Origin: Candidatus Poribacteria bacterium
GTDB lineage: Bacteria > Poribacteria > WGA-4E > GCA-2687025
Direction: 5' to 3'
DNA length: 64,000 bases
NCBI GenBank assembly: GCA_018644665.1
Contig: JABGQA010000094.1
Location: 124,001-188,000 of the forward strand
Shown: piece by piece, positions 1 through 12,387 of the stretch
Layout of the letters: every line of letters begins with the position of its first letter
Numbering within the stretch: the first letter of the stretch is position 1
Made by a program: the position numbers and the translations under genes
Notes under the pieces: model-generated
What the model saw: only the letters and a program-made list of their open reading frames with translations
The model's database searches: none
What the model was told of the DNA's origin: nothing

Positions 1-1808
1 AGCAACACTCCAACGCGGCGACGAACTATTACGAGGAGCAGGTAGGCAAGATCTATGACGCCTACCAGAAGCGGCTCGTGGACCACAATGCGCTTGATTT
101 CGACGACCTGATAGTCCTGACCGTGCGCCTATTCGAGGAGCATCCGGCCATCCTCGAGAAGTACCAGGACCGCTGGCGGTACGTACACGTGGACGAGTAC
201 CAGGACACCAACCACAGCCAGTACACGCTGACCCGAATGCTTGCGGCGAAACGGAGCAACATCTGCGTCGTCGGGGATGACGACCAGAGCATCTACTCCT
301 GGCGTGGCGCGGACATCCGCAACATCCTCGACTTCGAGCGGGACTACCCCAAGACGACGGTTATCCATCTCGATCAGAACTACCGGTGCACGCAGAACAT
401 CCTGGCGGCCGCGCAGGAGGTGGTGCGCTTCAACCGGCGTCGGCGTCCCAAGCAGCTGTTCACCCAGAACAGTGAGGGGTCGCTAATCCGGTACTTCGAG
501 GCGTTCGACGAACGCACCGAGGCGGACTTCGTCGCAGAGCAGATCGCGACAGCGCACGAGAACGACGGTACCGCGTATGGCCGGCACGCGGTGTTCTATC
601 GCATAAACGCGCAGTCACGGAACTTCGAAGAGTCATTGCGCCACCGGAACATCCCCTACCAGATCATCGGGAGTGTGCGGTTCTACGAACGCGCCGAGGT
701 GAAGGACATCCTCGCCTACCTGCGGGTGCTCGTTAACCCTCGCGATGAACTGAGCCTCCTACGCGTGATCAACACCCCTGCGCGCGGCATTGGGAAGACG
801 ACGCTCGAGCGACTGCGCGCGTACGCGACCGACAACCGGTTGAGCGTCCTGGACGCGATCGCCCAGGTTGATGACATCGGGGCGCTGGGGACGGCCCCTA
901 AGCGCAACCTCGGGAAGTTCCACGCGCTCCTGCAGAGCATCGACATCGCCAAGCCCGTCAGTGAGGTCGTGGAGGATCTGCTGGAGAGGACGGGCTACCT
1001 CAAGGGACTTCGCGAGCGCGGACGCGTCGAGGACGACGCCCGCCTCGAGAACCTCGCCGAACTCGTGACAGCAACGGCTGAGTACCAGTCGCGCGCGGAG
1101 AATCCTACAGCGTCTGGATACCTCGAGTCCGTCACCCTGGCGAGCGATCTGGACTCGCTCGTTGACGCGTCCGAGATGGTCACGCTCATGACTCTCCACA
1201 GCGCCAAGGGCTTGGAGTTCCCGGTCGTGTTCCTGACCGGCATGGAGGAGGGGCTGTTCCCGCACCAGCGCGCGCTCGCCAAGGAGTTGGAGCTAGAAGA
1301 GGAGCGTCGCCTCTGCTATGTCGGTATGACGCGCGCAATGAGCGATCTGTACCTCACCCGCGCGCGGGTCCGGCGCATCCACGGTTACGCGCAAGAGACG
1401 CTGAGGTCGCGGTTCCTCGACGAAGTGCCGCAGCACCTCGTCGAGGAGTTGGACTCATGGGGCGCCCAGGAGTCGTACGGTTCGCGCAGCACAGCGTGGA
1501 ACAAGGGCGGGTTCTCGCGGCTGGAGAAGGCGGCGCCAAAATCGGCCGCGCCTACTCGCAGACGGAGCCGCCCCGCGGATCCGAAACCGCGGCCCAAGTC
1601 CGTGTCCACGTTCGACGCGAGCCCGCAGACCGACGGGGAGATGGGCTTCCTACGGGTCAGCGCGCGCGTCGCCCATGCGTCGTTCGGCAAAGGTGAGGTG
1701 ATGAGCGTCGAGGGCGCGGGCGATAACATGCGGGTGACGGTGAAGTTCGACGACGCCGGCCCGAAGTCGCTACTGGTGGCGTTCGCCAAGCTGGAGCCGG
1801 TCGGCTAG
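1..1808 (+). CDS. pcrA: UvrD/PcrA-type ATP-dependent DNA helicase, 5' end outside the window
   Basis: Open frame continues upstream of the listed GTG at 78 to the window edge. Motifs VDEYQDTN, GDDDQSIYSWRGAD, LDQNYRCTQNIL, TLMTLHSAKGLEFPVVFLTGMEEGLFPH, EEERRLCYVGMTRA; C-terminal PcrA-type tail (VAHASFGKGEVMSVEG). Confidence 0.96.
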   Translation, partial: QHSNAATNYYEEQVGKIYDAYQKRLVDHNALDFDDLIVLTVRLFEEHPAILEKYQDRWRYVHVDEYQDTNHSQYTLTRMLAAKRSNICVVGDDDQSIYSWRGADIRNILDFERDYPKTTVIHLDQNYRCTQNILAAAQEVVRFNRRRRPKQLFTQNSEGSLIRYFEAFDERTEADFVAEQIATAHENDGTAYGRHAVFYRINAQSRNFEESLRHRNIPYQIIGSVRFYERAEVKDILAYLRVLVNPRDELSLLRVINTPARGIGKTTLERLRAYATDNRLSVLDAIAQVDDIGALGTAPKRNLGKFHALLQSIDIAKPVSEVVEDLLERTGYLKGLRERGRVEDDARLENLAELVTATAEYQSRAENPTASGYLESVTLASDLDSLVDASEMVTLMTLHSAKGLEFPVVFLTGMEEGLFPHQRALAKELELEEERRLCYVGMTRAMSDLYLTRARVRRIHGYAQETLRSRFLDEVPQHLVEELDSWGAQESYGSRSTAWNKGGFSRLEKAAPKSAAPTRRRSRPADPKPRPKSVSTFDASPQTDGEMGFLRVSARVAHASFGKGEVMSVEGAGDNMRVTVKFDDAGPKSLLVAFAKLEPVG

Positions 1809-1820
1809 GGTCGCCGGGAA

Positions 1821-1845
1821 GAGCACGGCGTCCGTACGCCGGCTC
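1821..1845 (+). terminator. Hairpin just after pcrA stop (possible terminator, no U-tract)
   Basis: GAGC-a-CGGCGT-CCGT-ACGCCG-GCTC: 10 bp stem with one bulge, 4-nt loop, 13 nt after the stop codon. Confidence 0.4.
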
Positions 1846-1946
1846 CTCAGATGGTTGCGAGCGGGCCGCATGCGCGACGCGTTCCAAACTCCGCCTGAAT
1901 GATGCTATCGTTATAGCGGCTTATCCACCCGGGAGCGACTCAGCGT

Positions 1947-2807
1947 ATGGCAACGCTACGCCAGATACGCCGCCGGATACGCGGGATTCAGAACATCCGG
2001 CGTATCACCAGTGCTATGCGCATGGTGGCGCAGGCCCGCCTGCGGCGGGCACAGGACCAGACATTGGACGCGCGGCCTTACTTCGGCGAGTTGGGGCTGT
2101 TGGCAGAGGCGTTGCTCAGTGGCGTCGAGGAATACTCGCACCCGCTGCTGGACCATCACGACGGCCAGGGCTCCGTGCTGTTGGTCGTCACCGGCGACCG
2201 TGGCATGTGCGGAGCATTCAACGCGAACGTCATACGTCAGTCCCTGCAGTACGTGGACGAAGCCCCCGGCCCCGTGAAGCTGATATGCCTCGGCACGCGC
2301 GGCGCGACGACTCTGGGCCGACGCGGACTGGACATCGCACACGCGCACCCGAACTTCTTCGCCGACCTGACGCATGCGCACGCACGACTCGTCACCCACC
2401 AAATCCGGGCCCTCTACGAGTCGGATGAGGTCGGTCGGGTCGACATGGTCTACAACGAGTTCAAGTCGATCATCCAGCAAGAGGTGACGGTCGACCGGAT
2501 GCTCCCAGTGACCGTCGACGCGGCGGGCGACGCCGACGCACGGTGGGATTTCCTGCACGAGCCGTCGCGCGCCGACGTCCTGGACGAACTGCTGCCCAGA
2601 CTGCTCGAGACCGAGGTCTGGCACGCCGTCTTGGAGTCGAACGCGGCCGAGCAAGCCGCGCGCGTTGCCGCGATGGAGAACGCGACCACGAACGCCGACG
2701 AAATCATCGACGCGCTCATCCTCGAACGTAACCGCGTCCGGCAGGCCGTCATTACGCAAGAGATATCCGAGATCGTGGGCGGCGCCGAAGCGCTCAAAAC
2801 TTCCTAG
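1947..2807 (+). CDS. atpG: F1-ATPase gamma subunit
   Basis: N-terminus MATLRQIRRRIRGIQNIRRITSAMRMVAQARLRRAQ; VTGDRGMCGAFNANV; C-terminal RNRVRQAVITQEISEIVGGAEAL. Followed by atpD and atpC. Confidence 0.96.
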   Translation: MATLRQIRRRIRGIQNIRRITSAMRMVAQARLRRAQDQTLDARPYFGELGLLAEALLSGVEEYSHPLLDHHDGQGSVLLVVTGDRGMCGAFNANVIRQSLQYVDEAPGPVKLICLGTRGATTLGRRGLDIAHAHPNFFADLTHAHARLVTHQIRALYESDEVGRVDMVYNEFKSIIQQEVTVDRMLPVTVDAAGDADARWDFLHEPSRADVLDELLPRLLETEVWHAVLESNAAEQAARVAAMENATTNADEIIDALILERNRVRQAVITQEISEIVGGAEALKTS

Positions 2808-4229
<1,422 letters not shown>

Positions 4230-4276
4230 CGAGTGGGCCTGGGCCGTGTGGCTTGGGATGGAAGAGGCGTTCTTAG

Positions 4277-4702
4277 ATGCTCTACTCGACATCATTCGCA
4301 TTGCGGGTCGCCACGCCGGACCGGGTAATCCTCGACGAGGCCGCGGCCGGCGTCCGCGTTCCGACGCCCGAGGGCCCGTTCGAGGTGCTGGCGCGTCACG
4401 CGCCAGTGGTGAGCGCGCTGGAAGTCGGCGAGGTGCGTGTATCGACGGGCGACGGAGGATCTCCGACGCGCCGATACCTCGCAATCAGCGGCGGCGTGAT
4501 CGAGGTCAGGCGCGACGGTGTGTCGGTCCTTGCCGATTCCGCAGAATGGGCCGAGGACATCGACGCCGATCGCGCTGCGGATTCGAGGCGGCGGGCCGCC
4601 GAACGGCTTCGGAACATCACGGAAGACATCGACTCGGCTCGCGCACACGCCGCGCTCGCACGCGCGCTGACGCGCCTGCAGGTTGTCAGTCGCGCGCGCT
4701 GA
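4277..4702 (+). CDS. atpC: F1-ATPase epsilon subunit
   Basis: FALRVATPDRVILDEAAAGVRVPTPEGPFEVLARHAPVVSALEVGEVRV; beta-sandwich N-domain plus helical C-domain; position after atpD. Confidence 0.93.
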   Translation: MLYSTSFALRVATPDRVILDEAAAGVRVPTPEGPFEVLARHAPVVSALEVGEVRVSTGDGGSPTRRYLAISGGVIEVRRDGVSVLADSAEWAEDIDADRAADSRRRAAERLRNITEDIDSARAHAALARALTRLQVVSRAR

Positions 4703-4722
4703 CCCACGACGAGTGAGTTGCC

Positions 4723-5193
4723 ATGGAACTCTCCGAAGCCCTCAGCGTCGCGCGCGTCTCGCTGGATCTTCAGACCACAGACAAGGAAGCGGCCATCCGC
4801 GAGTTGGCGCAACTCGCGGCGGAGCATGGCGCGCTGGGTGATGTCGCGAGCTACGTAGCGAGTGTGCTCGAGCGTGAGTTCCTGCTATCGACAGGCGTCG
4901 GTCGAGGCGTGGCGATCCCGCACGCGCAAACGGCCACGACGAGCGGTCTCTACTGCTGCCTCGGCGTTTCACGCTCTGGAATTGACTTCGAGTCGATTGA
5001 TGAAGAGCCGGTGCACATCATCTGCATGATCGTCGCCGAAGAGGGATCCGACGCCAGCTACCTCTTGCTGCTCAGCCGGATAAGCAGGCTGTTCGCCCAA
5101 CGTCACGTCAGGCAGCAGGTGTTGCGCGCCGGGTCACCCGACGAGGTGCTTGCCGCGATACGTACCGCTGAGGCCGCGGACCTTCCCGCCTGA
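4723..5193 (+). CDS. PTS EIIA-2 (PtsN/fructose-type) domain protein
   Basis: STGVGRGVAIPHAQT contains the active-site His context of EIIA-2 domains; AILLLLSRISRLF-type core. Confidence 0.85.
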   Translation: MELSEALSVARVSLDLQTTDKEAAIRELAQLAAEHGALGDVASYVASVLEREFLLSTGVGRGVAIPHAQTATTSGLYCCLGVSRSGIDFESIDEEPVHIICMIVAEEGSDASYLLLLSRISRLFAQRHVRQQVLRAGSPDEVLAAIRTAEAADLPA

Positions 5194-5201
5194 CGGCCGC
5201 G

Positions 5202-6995
5202 TCAGGACCACGCGTTCCGCGCCGCGTGCAACAGATGTCGCACCTCCTCCGCCATCCGCCATCTACTCGACCCAGAGGCCAGCCGCACCGCCCGCTGACA
5301 CAGCTCGGCCGCGTCTTCGTATGCATGGCGTTCGTACGCGTTGCGCGCGCGTCGGTATAGCAGGTCCGCCGCGGCCAGGTACTCTGTTTCGGCCTCTTCC
5401 TTGCGCTCCGCCTGATCGTACGCGCGTGCGGCGAACCGGTGGGCCTCGGCAGCGTGCTCCCACTTCTCGGCATCGCGGTACTGCCCGGCCCGGTCGATCC
5501 AGCACGATGCCGCCTGCGTGTAGCTCGCGTGGGAATGCCGCGTGTCCCCCGCGAGGCCGAAGCATTCGCCTGCGCTCTGGTACAGGCGGGCGGTCTTGGC
5601 GCTCACGCCCTCACGGGCTTCGGCCTGCGCCTTCCGATCGTATGCCTTGGCGCTCCGCCGGTACATCGACCGTGCGCGTCGCCATTTGCTGTCCAACTCG
5701 TGCTGCTTGCCCTTAGCCTTCAGCCTTAGGGCGGTGCTCTCGTCGTCTGGGTCGTCCCCGAGCGCAGTGCCCGTGTCTTCCTCGCCGGACGCCAGGCCGA
5801 CGGCGTCGGTAGCGCGCCGCGGCGCTGGCGGCACCACAATCGGGGTATACGACGGCCCGCTCACTTGCCGCCAGAGAGCCCTCACCAGCTCCAGCACGGG
5901 CTGCGGAGCGATGTCTGCCTCGCGCATCTGCTTGAGGGCGTTAGCTACTCTAGGCGCGTCATCGTGTCGCACGTGTTCCATGAGCGACCGGGCGAGTTCC
6001 TCGGCCAGTTCCTCCGCCCTAGCAGCCTCCAATTCCCGGTTCTCGGCCTGCCGTTGCTGGAACGCGCATCGCTCGATGCACATCGCGGCTGCCTTCGGAA
6101 TGCGTAGGGCGTCGCGCAGCGGCTCGAGTGGGTCGGTGGGCAGGTCGTCGCGTGATCCGGCGGATAGACTGTCGACCACGGCCCGCTCGTAGGAGGACAT
6201 GAGCGTCTGCTGCAGCGCGTCGCACATCTCCTCCATGTCGCGGAACCGTTCGAAAGGGTCGGTGCGTAGGCTGTTTCGAAGGATGGCGCGCACCGGTTCC
6301 GGCAGCCATGTCGGCGGCTCCGGCTCGGTGTCTTTAGCGCGGCGGATCAGATCCTGAGTGCCGGCCATGAACGGGTACTCCCCGGTCGCCATCTCCCACA
6401 GCAGTATACCCGCGGCATAAATGTCGACTCGGTGGTCGTACTTCTCCTCGTACTGCTCGGGAGCCATGTACCGGCGCGTGCCGGCGAATGTTGAGGCGTA
6501 GTCGTGGTGGACATCACGCACCTGCGCGACGCCGAAGTCTGAGACCTTGGCCACCTGGGACGACGTGAGCAGGACGTTCCGCGGCTTCACGTCACGGTGG
6601 ATCACCTTCTCGGCGTGCGCGTAAGCCAATGAGGTGCAGATGTCGTAGGCGTACGCCAACGCGTTCTTGACCGGGAGCGGGCCGGTCTGCAGTTGGCGTC
6701 GCAGGCTGCCTCCGTCGACGTACTCCATGACGATGAAAGCTATGTAATCGTCGTCGCCGGGCTCTACCGTGTGCACCGAGACGATGTTGGGGTGTGACCA
6801 CAGACGGCCCATCGCGCAGACTTCGCTGTCCGCGTACTGGTGCGATGTCGAGTCATACACCTCGCGTCGCAGCGCCTTTATCGCGACGAGCCTGTCGCAG
6901 GATCGCTCAGTGGCGCGGTACACGATCGAGAACGACCCGTTCCCGACGAGCTTATCGATGGCGTACTTCTCGTGGAGTCTTTCGTTCTCCAGCAT
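5202..6995 (-). CDS. Serine/threonine protein kinase with C-terminal helical (TPR-like) repeats
   Basis: VGNGSFSIVYRAT, VAIKAL, VIHRDVKPRNVLL, VSDFGVAQ, GTRRYMAPEQY; C-terminal repeats of Ala-rich helices (YQSAGECFGLAGDTRHSHASYTQAASCWIDRAGQY...). Start set at MLENERLHEKY. Confidence 0.92.
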   Translation of the reverse strand: MLENERLHEKYAIDKLVGNGSFSIVYRATERSCDRLVAIKALRREVYDSTSHQYADSEVCAMGRLWSHPNIVSVHTVEPGDDDYIAFIVMEYVDGGSLRRQLQTGPLPVKNALAYAYDICTSLAYAHAEKVIHRDVKPRNVLLTSSQVAKVSDFGVAQVRDVHHDYASTFAGTRRYMAPEQYEEKYDHRVDIYAAGILLWEMATGEYPFMAGTQDLIRRAKDTEPEPPTWLPEPVRAILRNSLRTDPFERFRDMEEMCDALQQTLMSSYERAVVDSLSAGSRDDLPTDPLEPLRDALRIPKAAAMCIERCAFQQRQAENRELEAARAEELAEELARSLMEHVRHDDAPRVANALKQMREADIAPQPVLELVRALWRQVSGPSYTPIVVPPAPRRATDAVGLASGEEDTGTALGDDPDDESTALRLKAKGKQHELDSKWRRARSMYRRSAKAYDRKAQAEAREGVSAKTARLYQSAGECFGLAGDTRHSHASYTQAASCWIDRAGQYRDAEKWEHAAEAHRFAARAYDQAERKEEAETEYLAAADLLYRRARNAYERHAYEDAAELCQRAVRLASGSSRWRMAEEVRHLLHAARNAWS

Positions 6996-7229
6996 CGAGA
7001 CAGACTCCCGGCAGGGCAAGGGATACGATGGGCGTTGCATTGGGTCGGACAGTGGAATCCTACGGACGGGCAAGCGAATGGCAGCTTACCAAAAGCTCGC
7101 ACTCCGGTCAACGGGAATCTTCACCGATTGGTTCAAGTTTTCGGTCCGGGGCCGGCCGCACGTCGTGAATCGCGAGCCCGTTGGGGAGGGTGCGCGCGGC
7201 GTTGCACAGTCGGCCGGAGCGGGGCCGAG

Positions 7230-8252
7230 CTAGCGCGTCCAGTCCAGCAAGACGCCGGTGTACGTGTCTGGGTCGTGTTCGAGCCCGTCGTACGCCTGCT
7301 TTATCTGCGCAGGCGCAAGCCGATGCGAGATCAGTGGCTCCAACGCCATCTTACCCCGAGCCAACCAGTCGAAGATCATCTGCTGCTTACTGTGCTGTGA
7401 CACGTGATCGCCGGTCACCGGGTACATTGGAAGCCGCCACTCAAGAGCGCCGCGGACGGTGATCCACCGTAGGTGCACCTCGCCAAGAAGCTCCGTCAGG
7501 TTGCCCTGTACGGGGACACGCGGCGACCCGAGTATGACGAGTTGACCGTGATCCGCAGTCGCCCGGAGCGCCTGCATCACCACCGCGCTGTGCCCTACGG
7601 CGTCGACCGTTATCCCACCGAGCGCGCCACCCGTGATCCCCTGCACCGCGGCCTGCGCCTCGACCGGCGAGCCGCCGACGGTATACGGGATGCCGCACCG
7701 TTCCGCGAGATCGCGCCGGCCGGCGACCGGATCAACGCCGATCACGCGGCAGCCCTGGATGCCGAACGCCTGCGCCGCGAGATTCCCTACCATGCCCAAC
7801 CCGAACACGATCACCCACGGGTCGTCCTTGATTTCGGCGACGATCGTGGACGTCGTGGCCACGCCGGCCATCCGCGAGGCGGCCGCGATCGCGGGGTCGA
7901 GATCGTCCGGCACGCGTGTGGTGAGTCTGGCGGTGTCGTATCGGGCGTGCGACGCATGCGGCCCGTACGTGAACACGCGATCGCCAACGGCCGCCGCGGA
8001 GACGGCCGACCCGGTGTCCGCGACGATGCCCACGTTCGCGTAGCCGCTTCGCCACGGGTACGCGCACCAGGCGCCAGCCTCCAGAACCTTGGGCTCGCGG
8101 CCCGTGTAGTTCGCTAACTCCGTCCCTGTGCTGATGTACGTGTATTCCGTCTCGACCAAGATCTCGGTCGGCCGCAGGTCGCCGGAGTCAAGTGTCAGAT
8201 CCTGCAGTTCGACCTGGTTCTGACCTGTCACCACTACCTGTTTGATATCCAA
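7230..8252 (-). CDS. Zinc-type alcohol dehydrogenase-like (MDR superfamily) protein
   Basis: GDRVFTYGPHASHARYD, VIVFGLGMVGNLAAQAFGIQGCRVIGVDP Rossmann motif. Confidence 0.86.
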   Translation of the reverse strand: MDIKQVVVTGQNQVELQDLTLDSGDLRPTEILVETEYTYISTGTELANYTGREPKVLEAGAWCAYPWRSGYANVGIVADTGSAVSAAAVGDRVFTYGPHASHARYDTARLTTRVPDDLDPAIAAASRMAGVATTSTIVAEIKDDPWVIVFGLGMVGNLAAQAFGIQGCRVIGVDPVAGRRDLAERCGIPYTVGGSPVEAQAAVQGITGGALGGITVDAVGHSAVVMQALRATADHGQLVILGSPRVPVQGNLTELLGEVHLRWITVRGALEWRLPMYPVTGDHVSQHSKQQMIFDWLARGKMALEPLISHRLAPAQIKQAYDGLEHDPDTYTGVLLDWTR

Positions 8253-10077
8253 CGCCGGGCCCTTCCGCGTCTGCCGCTGTGAATGCGGACCGTGTCGAGA
8301 GACTGCGCTTCGGGTACATTACGGCCGATCGCCCAACGGAGGAACCACCATCGAGGCGCGCCGCCACTCAGACAACGAGGCGAACGGCATCACGAGACGG
8401 CAGTTCGTCGGTCGCGTGATCGCGGCCGCGTGCGCGCAACTCTTGGCATGGCCGGCGCGCGCGATAGCAGAAGAGGAGGTCGTTGTGGAGCGCGTGACCG
8501 TAGAGATGATCGCCGCCGCTGAGGAGATCGCGGGACTGCGGTTCACAGACGGCGAGCGGGAGTTGATGCTTAAGGCGGTGAACGCCCGCGTGGACGCGTT
8601 CGCCACGATGCGCGGCGCCGACCTGCCGAACTCCGTGCCGCCGTCAGCTTCGTTCCATCCCGCTCCGCACGCGGTGGCTACGTCCACCGACGAGGCGGCC
8701 CGCTTGAGCGACGCCTCGGGAACGGTGCGGCCAACGAGCGACGAGGACCTGGCCTTCCTGCCGGTGCGGGCGCTCGCGGAGTTGGTGCGTACCCGCGCGG
8801 TGACGTCTCGGGAGCTTACGTCCGTGTACCTCGACCGCCTACGACGGCATGGTCCAGGGCTGGAATGCGTCGTCACGCTATTAGAGGACGACGCGATGCG
8901 CGATGCGGCGCGGGCGGACGAGGAAATCGTGGGCGGCCACTACCGCGGCCCGCTCCACGGAATCCCCTGGGGCGCGAAGGATCTGTTGGCCACGAAGGGA
9001 CACCGCACGACCTGGGGTGCCGAGCCATACCGCGACCAGGTAACCGAGACCGACGCGACTGTTGTCACGCGGCTGCGCGACGCGGGAGCTGTGCTGGTCG
9101 CGAAGCTCACGCTGGGCGCACTGGCCTACGGAGACGTGTGGTATGGAGGGCGCACGCGCAACCCCTGGGACATCGAGGCAGGCTCCAGCGGTTCCTCGGC
9201 AGGTTCCGCGGCGGCGACGGCCGCCGGCCTCGTGGCGTTCGCCATCGGGACAGAGACGTGGGGTTCGATCATCAGCCCGGCCACGACCTGCGGCGTCACC
9301 GGTCTCCGGCCGACCTTTGGCCGCGTGAGTCGGCATGGGGCCATGGCTCTCAGTTGGAGCATGGACAAGATAGGCCCCATCTGCCGGTCTGTGGAGGACT
9401 GCGCGATCGTCCTGGACGCGATCCACGGTCCTGACGGTCTCGACGAGACCGTTGCGGACGCCGCCTTCCCGTGGGATGCGGGCGTCGATGCGGCGGGCCT
9501 GCGCGTAGGCTACGTGGCGGAAGCGTTTGAGGAGGGCCACGGTGACGACGCGGCGTGGGATAGGGCCGACCAGGAGGTGCTCGCGCAGCTTCGCGGCCTA
9601 GGCGTCGACCTGCAGCCCATCGAGCTGCCGAAGATGGATGTCGGCCCTCTGTCGGTGATCTTGAACGTCGAGGCCGCGGCCGCCTTCGACGAACTGACAC
9701 GTAGTGACGCCGACGACCGGATGGTGCGCCAGACAGAACACGCCTGGCCGAACATCTTCCGCCACACGCGACTCGTGCCCGCCGTCGAGTATGTGCAGGC
9801 GACGCGCCTGCGCACGCTGGTGATGCGCCAGATGGCAGAGACGATGGCGGACCTCGACGCATACGTCGTACCGACATTCGTGGGCAAGAACTCATTGCTG
9901 ACGAACCTTACGGGCCACCCCGCGGTGTGTGTGCCCAACGGGTTCCGCGAGAACGGCACACCGACGAGTATCGAGTTCATCGGGGCGCTCTACGGCGAGG
10001 CCAACCTACTCGCGCTCGCGCGCGCATATCAGCGGGCTACTAGCCACCATATGGAGAGGCCGCCCGTGGGAGGGTAG
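8242..10077 (+). CDS. Amidase (amidase signature family), probable Tat-type signal region
   Basis: Twin-Arg region TRRQFVGRVIAAACAQLLAWPARA; amidase signature GIPWGAKDLLATKG, AGSSGSSAGSAAATAAGLVAFAIGTETWGSIISPATTCGVTGLRPTFGRVS. Exact start uncertain. Confidence 0.92.
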   Translation: MISNAGPFRVCRCECGPCRETALRVHYGRSPNGGTTIEARRHSDNEANGITRRQFVGRVIAAACAQLLAWPARAIAEEEVVVERVTVEMIAAAEEIAGLRFTDGERELMLKAVNARVDAFATMRGADLPNSVPPSASFHPAPHAVATSTDEAARLSDASGTVRPTSDEDLAFLPVRALAELVRTRAVTSRELTSVYLDRLRRHGPGLECVVTLLEDDAMRDAARADEEIVGGHYRGPLHGIPWGAKDLLATKGHRTTWGAEPYRDQVTETDATVVTRLRDAGAVLVAKLTLGALAYGDVWYGGRTRNPWDIEAGSSGSSAGSAAATAAGLVAFAIGTETWGSIISPATTCGVTGLRPTFGRVSRHGAMALSWSMDKIGPICRSVEDCAIVLDAIHGPDGLDETVADAAFPWDAGVDAAGLRVGYVAEAFEEGHGDDAAWDRADQEVLAQLRGLGVDLQPIELPKMDVGPLSVILNVEAAAAFDELTRSDADDRMVRQTEHAWPNIFRHTRLVPAVEYVQATRLRTLVMRQMAETMADLDAYVVPTFVGKNSLLTNLTGHPAVCVPNGFRENGTPTSIEFIGALYGEANLLALARAYQRATSHHMERPPVGG

Positions 10078-10279
10078 TGCGCCCAAGCCGGCATTGGCGC
10101 TGACGCACGGTCTGGGGTGAGGCCCTGCATTCCTCACTCGGCCGCGGATAGCCGCAGAGCCCATGCCGCCGACGTGCTCCGACCTCCCAGCCTTGCCGTG
10201 CCCCCAAGCGCGTGGTAGAAGCGGAGGCGCCCGGCCCTTACCGTCATCATCGCTCACGCCCGCCGTCCCGAAGTACCGC

Positions 10280-12124
10280 ATGTCCTCGCGCGTCCTCCTG
10301 ATAGCCGCCGTCCTGATCCCGGTGAACGCACTGTGGATGATGACGGGGTCGCTCTGGAACGCCGGCTACCCGACCACCGTCTCGCTCTTCTTCAACACGA
10401 TCCTCTACCTGTTCGTGCTCACGACCCTGAACTTCGGCCTCCGGCGCCTCAGCCCCCGCGCGGCGTTGTCCAGTCGCGAACTCCTCGTGATCTACACGAT
10501 GGCGACCCTCGCGTCCGCGATCAGCGGCCTGGACATGCTGCAGCTCATCGGCGCGATGATCGCAGGCCCCCACGCCCTGGCGACGCCAGAGAACCAGTGG
10601 GCCGATCTCTTCCTCGGCGCGATACCGTCGTGGCTTGTTGTCACCGATGCGGCGGCGCTAACTGATTACGTCGAGGGCGACTCATCCGTGTACCGCGCTG
10701 CCGCCGTGGTCGCCTGGGTGTGGCCCGTGCTTGCGTGGTCAGCGTTCACCGTGTGCCTGCTTCTGATGATGATTGGGCTCAGTCTAATCGTCGGGCGACG
10801 GTGGAACCGCGAGGAACGGCTCGCGTACCCGATCATCCAGCTGCCGCTACAGATGGTGGAAGGCCGCTTCTACCGCAGCGGCCCCATGTGGGTCGGGTTC
10901 GCCATCGGCGCGCTGCTCGCAACGACCACCGGGCTGCACTTCTTCTATCCCGCAGTGCCGACTCTGGGCCGACCAGTCGACATCGGGCGCTACATCACGA
11001 CGAAGCCCTGGAACGCGATCGGCTGGCTCCCCATGGCGGTGCAGCCGTTCTGCGTTGGGCTGTCCTACCTCGTGCCGCTCGAGCTGTCGTTCTCCGGCTG
11101 GTTCTTCTACTTCGTGTGGAAGCTGGAGCGCGTCGCCGCATCGGCGCTTGGCATTCGCATGAACGGCTTCCCGTTCGTCGAACAGCAGACTACGGGCGCC
11201 TACGCCGGGTTCGCGATCGCGGTCCTATGGGCGGCGCGGCGCCAGATACGCGCAGCAGCCGGCGAACTCGCGCGTCCGCAGCGCGGCAGCACCGGCGGCC
11301 TGGGGCTTCTGCTGCTACTTGCGGGCGCCGGCGGCGTAACGGTCTTCTGCTTACGTGCCGGAATGGGCGTGACGTCGATCGTCGTGTTCTTCGGCCTCTA
11401 CACGCTTATCACGGTGTCCGTTGGGCGGATGCGCGCGGAACTCGGTTCGCCTGTGCACGACCTCCACTTCGCCGGCCCAGCGGGCACGATGACATTCCTC
11501 TTCGGAACACGGGCATTCCGGCCCGCGGAACTCACGATCGTCTCGATGTTCTGGTTCTTCAACCGCGCCTACCGCAGCCATCCGATGCCATGCGTGCTCG
11601 AGGGGTTTCGTCTCGCCGAACGGGGTGGGACGCCCGGGCGGCGTATGGTCTATTACACGCTGGTGGCCGCTGTGCTAGGGGTCGGGGCTGGGTTCTGGGC
11701 GCACCTGCACTCCGCGTACGTGTACGGCGCCGGTACACGCGTGTGGCCGGCCTACGAGACATTCCGCCGGCTCTCAACCTGGCTGGTGGCGCCGACGGGC
11801 GTCGAGGCGAGGTATGGCGTCGCCTTCACGGTGGGCGCGTCGGTGGTCTGGGTCCTCTCCGCGTTGAGGATGCGATACGTGTGGTTCGCATTGCACCCCG
11901 TTGGGTACGTTGTCTCCAGCAGCTGGGCGATGAATCCGTTCTGGTTCTCGATCTTCGTCGGCTGGGCCGTGAAGGCGGCGGTAGTGCGCGGAGCAGGATT
12001 GCGGGCGTACCAGCGTTCCATCCCCCTGTTCCTGGGGATGATTCTCGGCGAATTCCTGGTGGACGGCGTCTTCAGTTTGGCCGGCACGCTTCTACGCGTG
12101 CGGACCTACATCTGGTATGGATAG
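10280..12124 (+). CDS. Polytopic membrane protein (DUF6785-like, putative)
   Basis: Long ORF with many hydrophobic segments beginning [21 protein letters not shown]; no catalytic motif recognised. Family name assigned from recollection of similar proteins. Confidence 0.7.
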   Translation: MSSRVLLIAAVLIPVNALWMMTGSLWNAGYPTTVSLFFNTILYLFVLTTLNFGLRRLSPRAALSSRELLVIYTMATLASAISGLDMLQLIGAMIAGPHALATPENQWADLFLGAIPSWLVVTDAAALTDYVEGDSSVYRAAAVVAWVWPVLAWSAFTVCLLLMMIGLSLIVGRRWNREERLAYPIIQLPLQMVEGRFYRSGPMWVGFAIGALLATTTGLHFFYPAVPTLGRPVDIGRYITTKPWNAIGWLPMAVQPFCVGLSYLVPLELSFSGWFFYFVWKLERVAASALGIRMNGFPFVEQQTTGAYAGFAIAVLWAARRQIRAAAGELARPQRGSTGGLGLLLLLAGAGGVTVFCLRAGMGVTSIVVFFGLYTLITVSVGRMRAELGSPVHDLHFAGPAGTMTFLFGTRAFRPAELTIVSMFWFFNRAYRSHPMPCVLEGFRLAERGGTPGRRMVYYTLVAAVLGVGAGFWAHLHSAYVYGAGTRVWPAYETFRRLSTWLVAPTGVEARYGVAFTVGASVVWVLSALRMRYVWFALHPVGYVVSSSWAMNPFWFSIFVGWAVKAAVVRGAGLRAYQRSIPLFLGMILGEFLVDGVFSLAGTLLRVRTYIWYG

Positions 12125-12242
12125 AGCCTGCGCGCCGTATCGCGGAGTCGCGCACCCGGTTGACAGGCGTACGGAACAACAGCGTGTGCAGGACGGTGCG
12201 GATGCGTTAGAGTGTCCGACAGACGGGCTTGGAGGGAGGGGT

Positions 12243-12319
<77 letters not shown>

Positions 12320-12387
12320 ACCTTCGGTCGCAAACAGTTTAGCACGGCGCGCGCTGGAGCTACAAGGCCAAGCGACTCGGAGAGAAC

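Noticed and set aside
10720-12210. 496-aa plus-strand ORF overlapping the membrane protein in another frame
   Set aside because: Arg-rich shadow frame of the membrane-protein gene.
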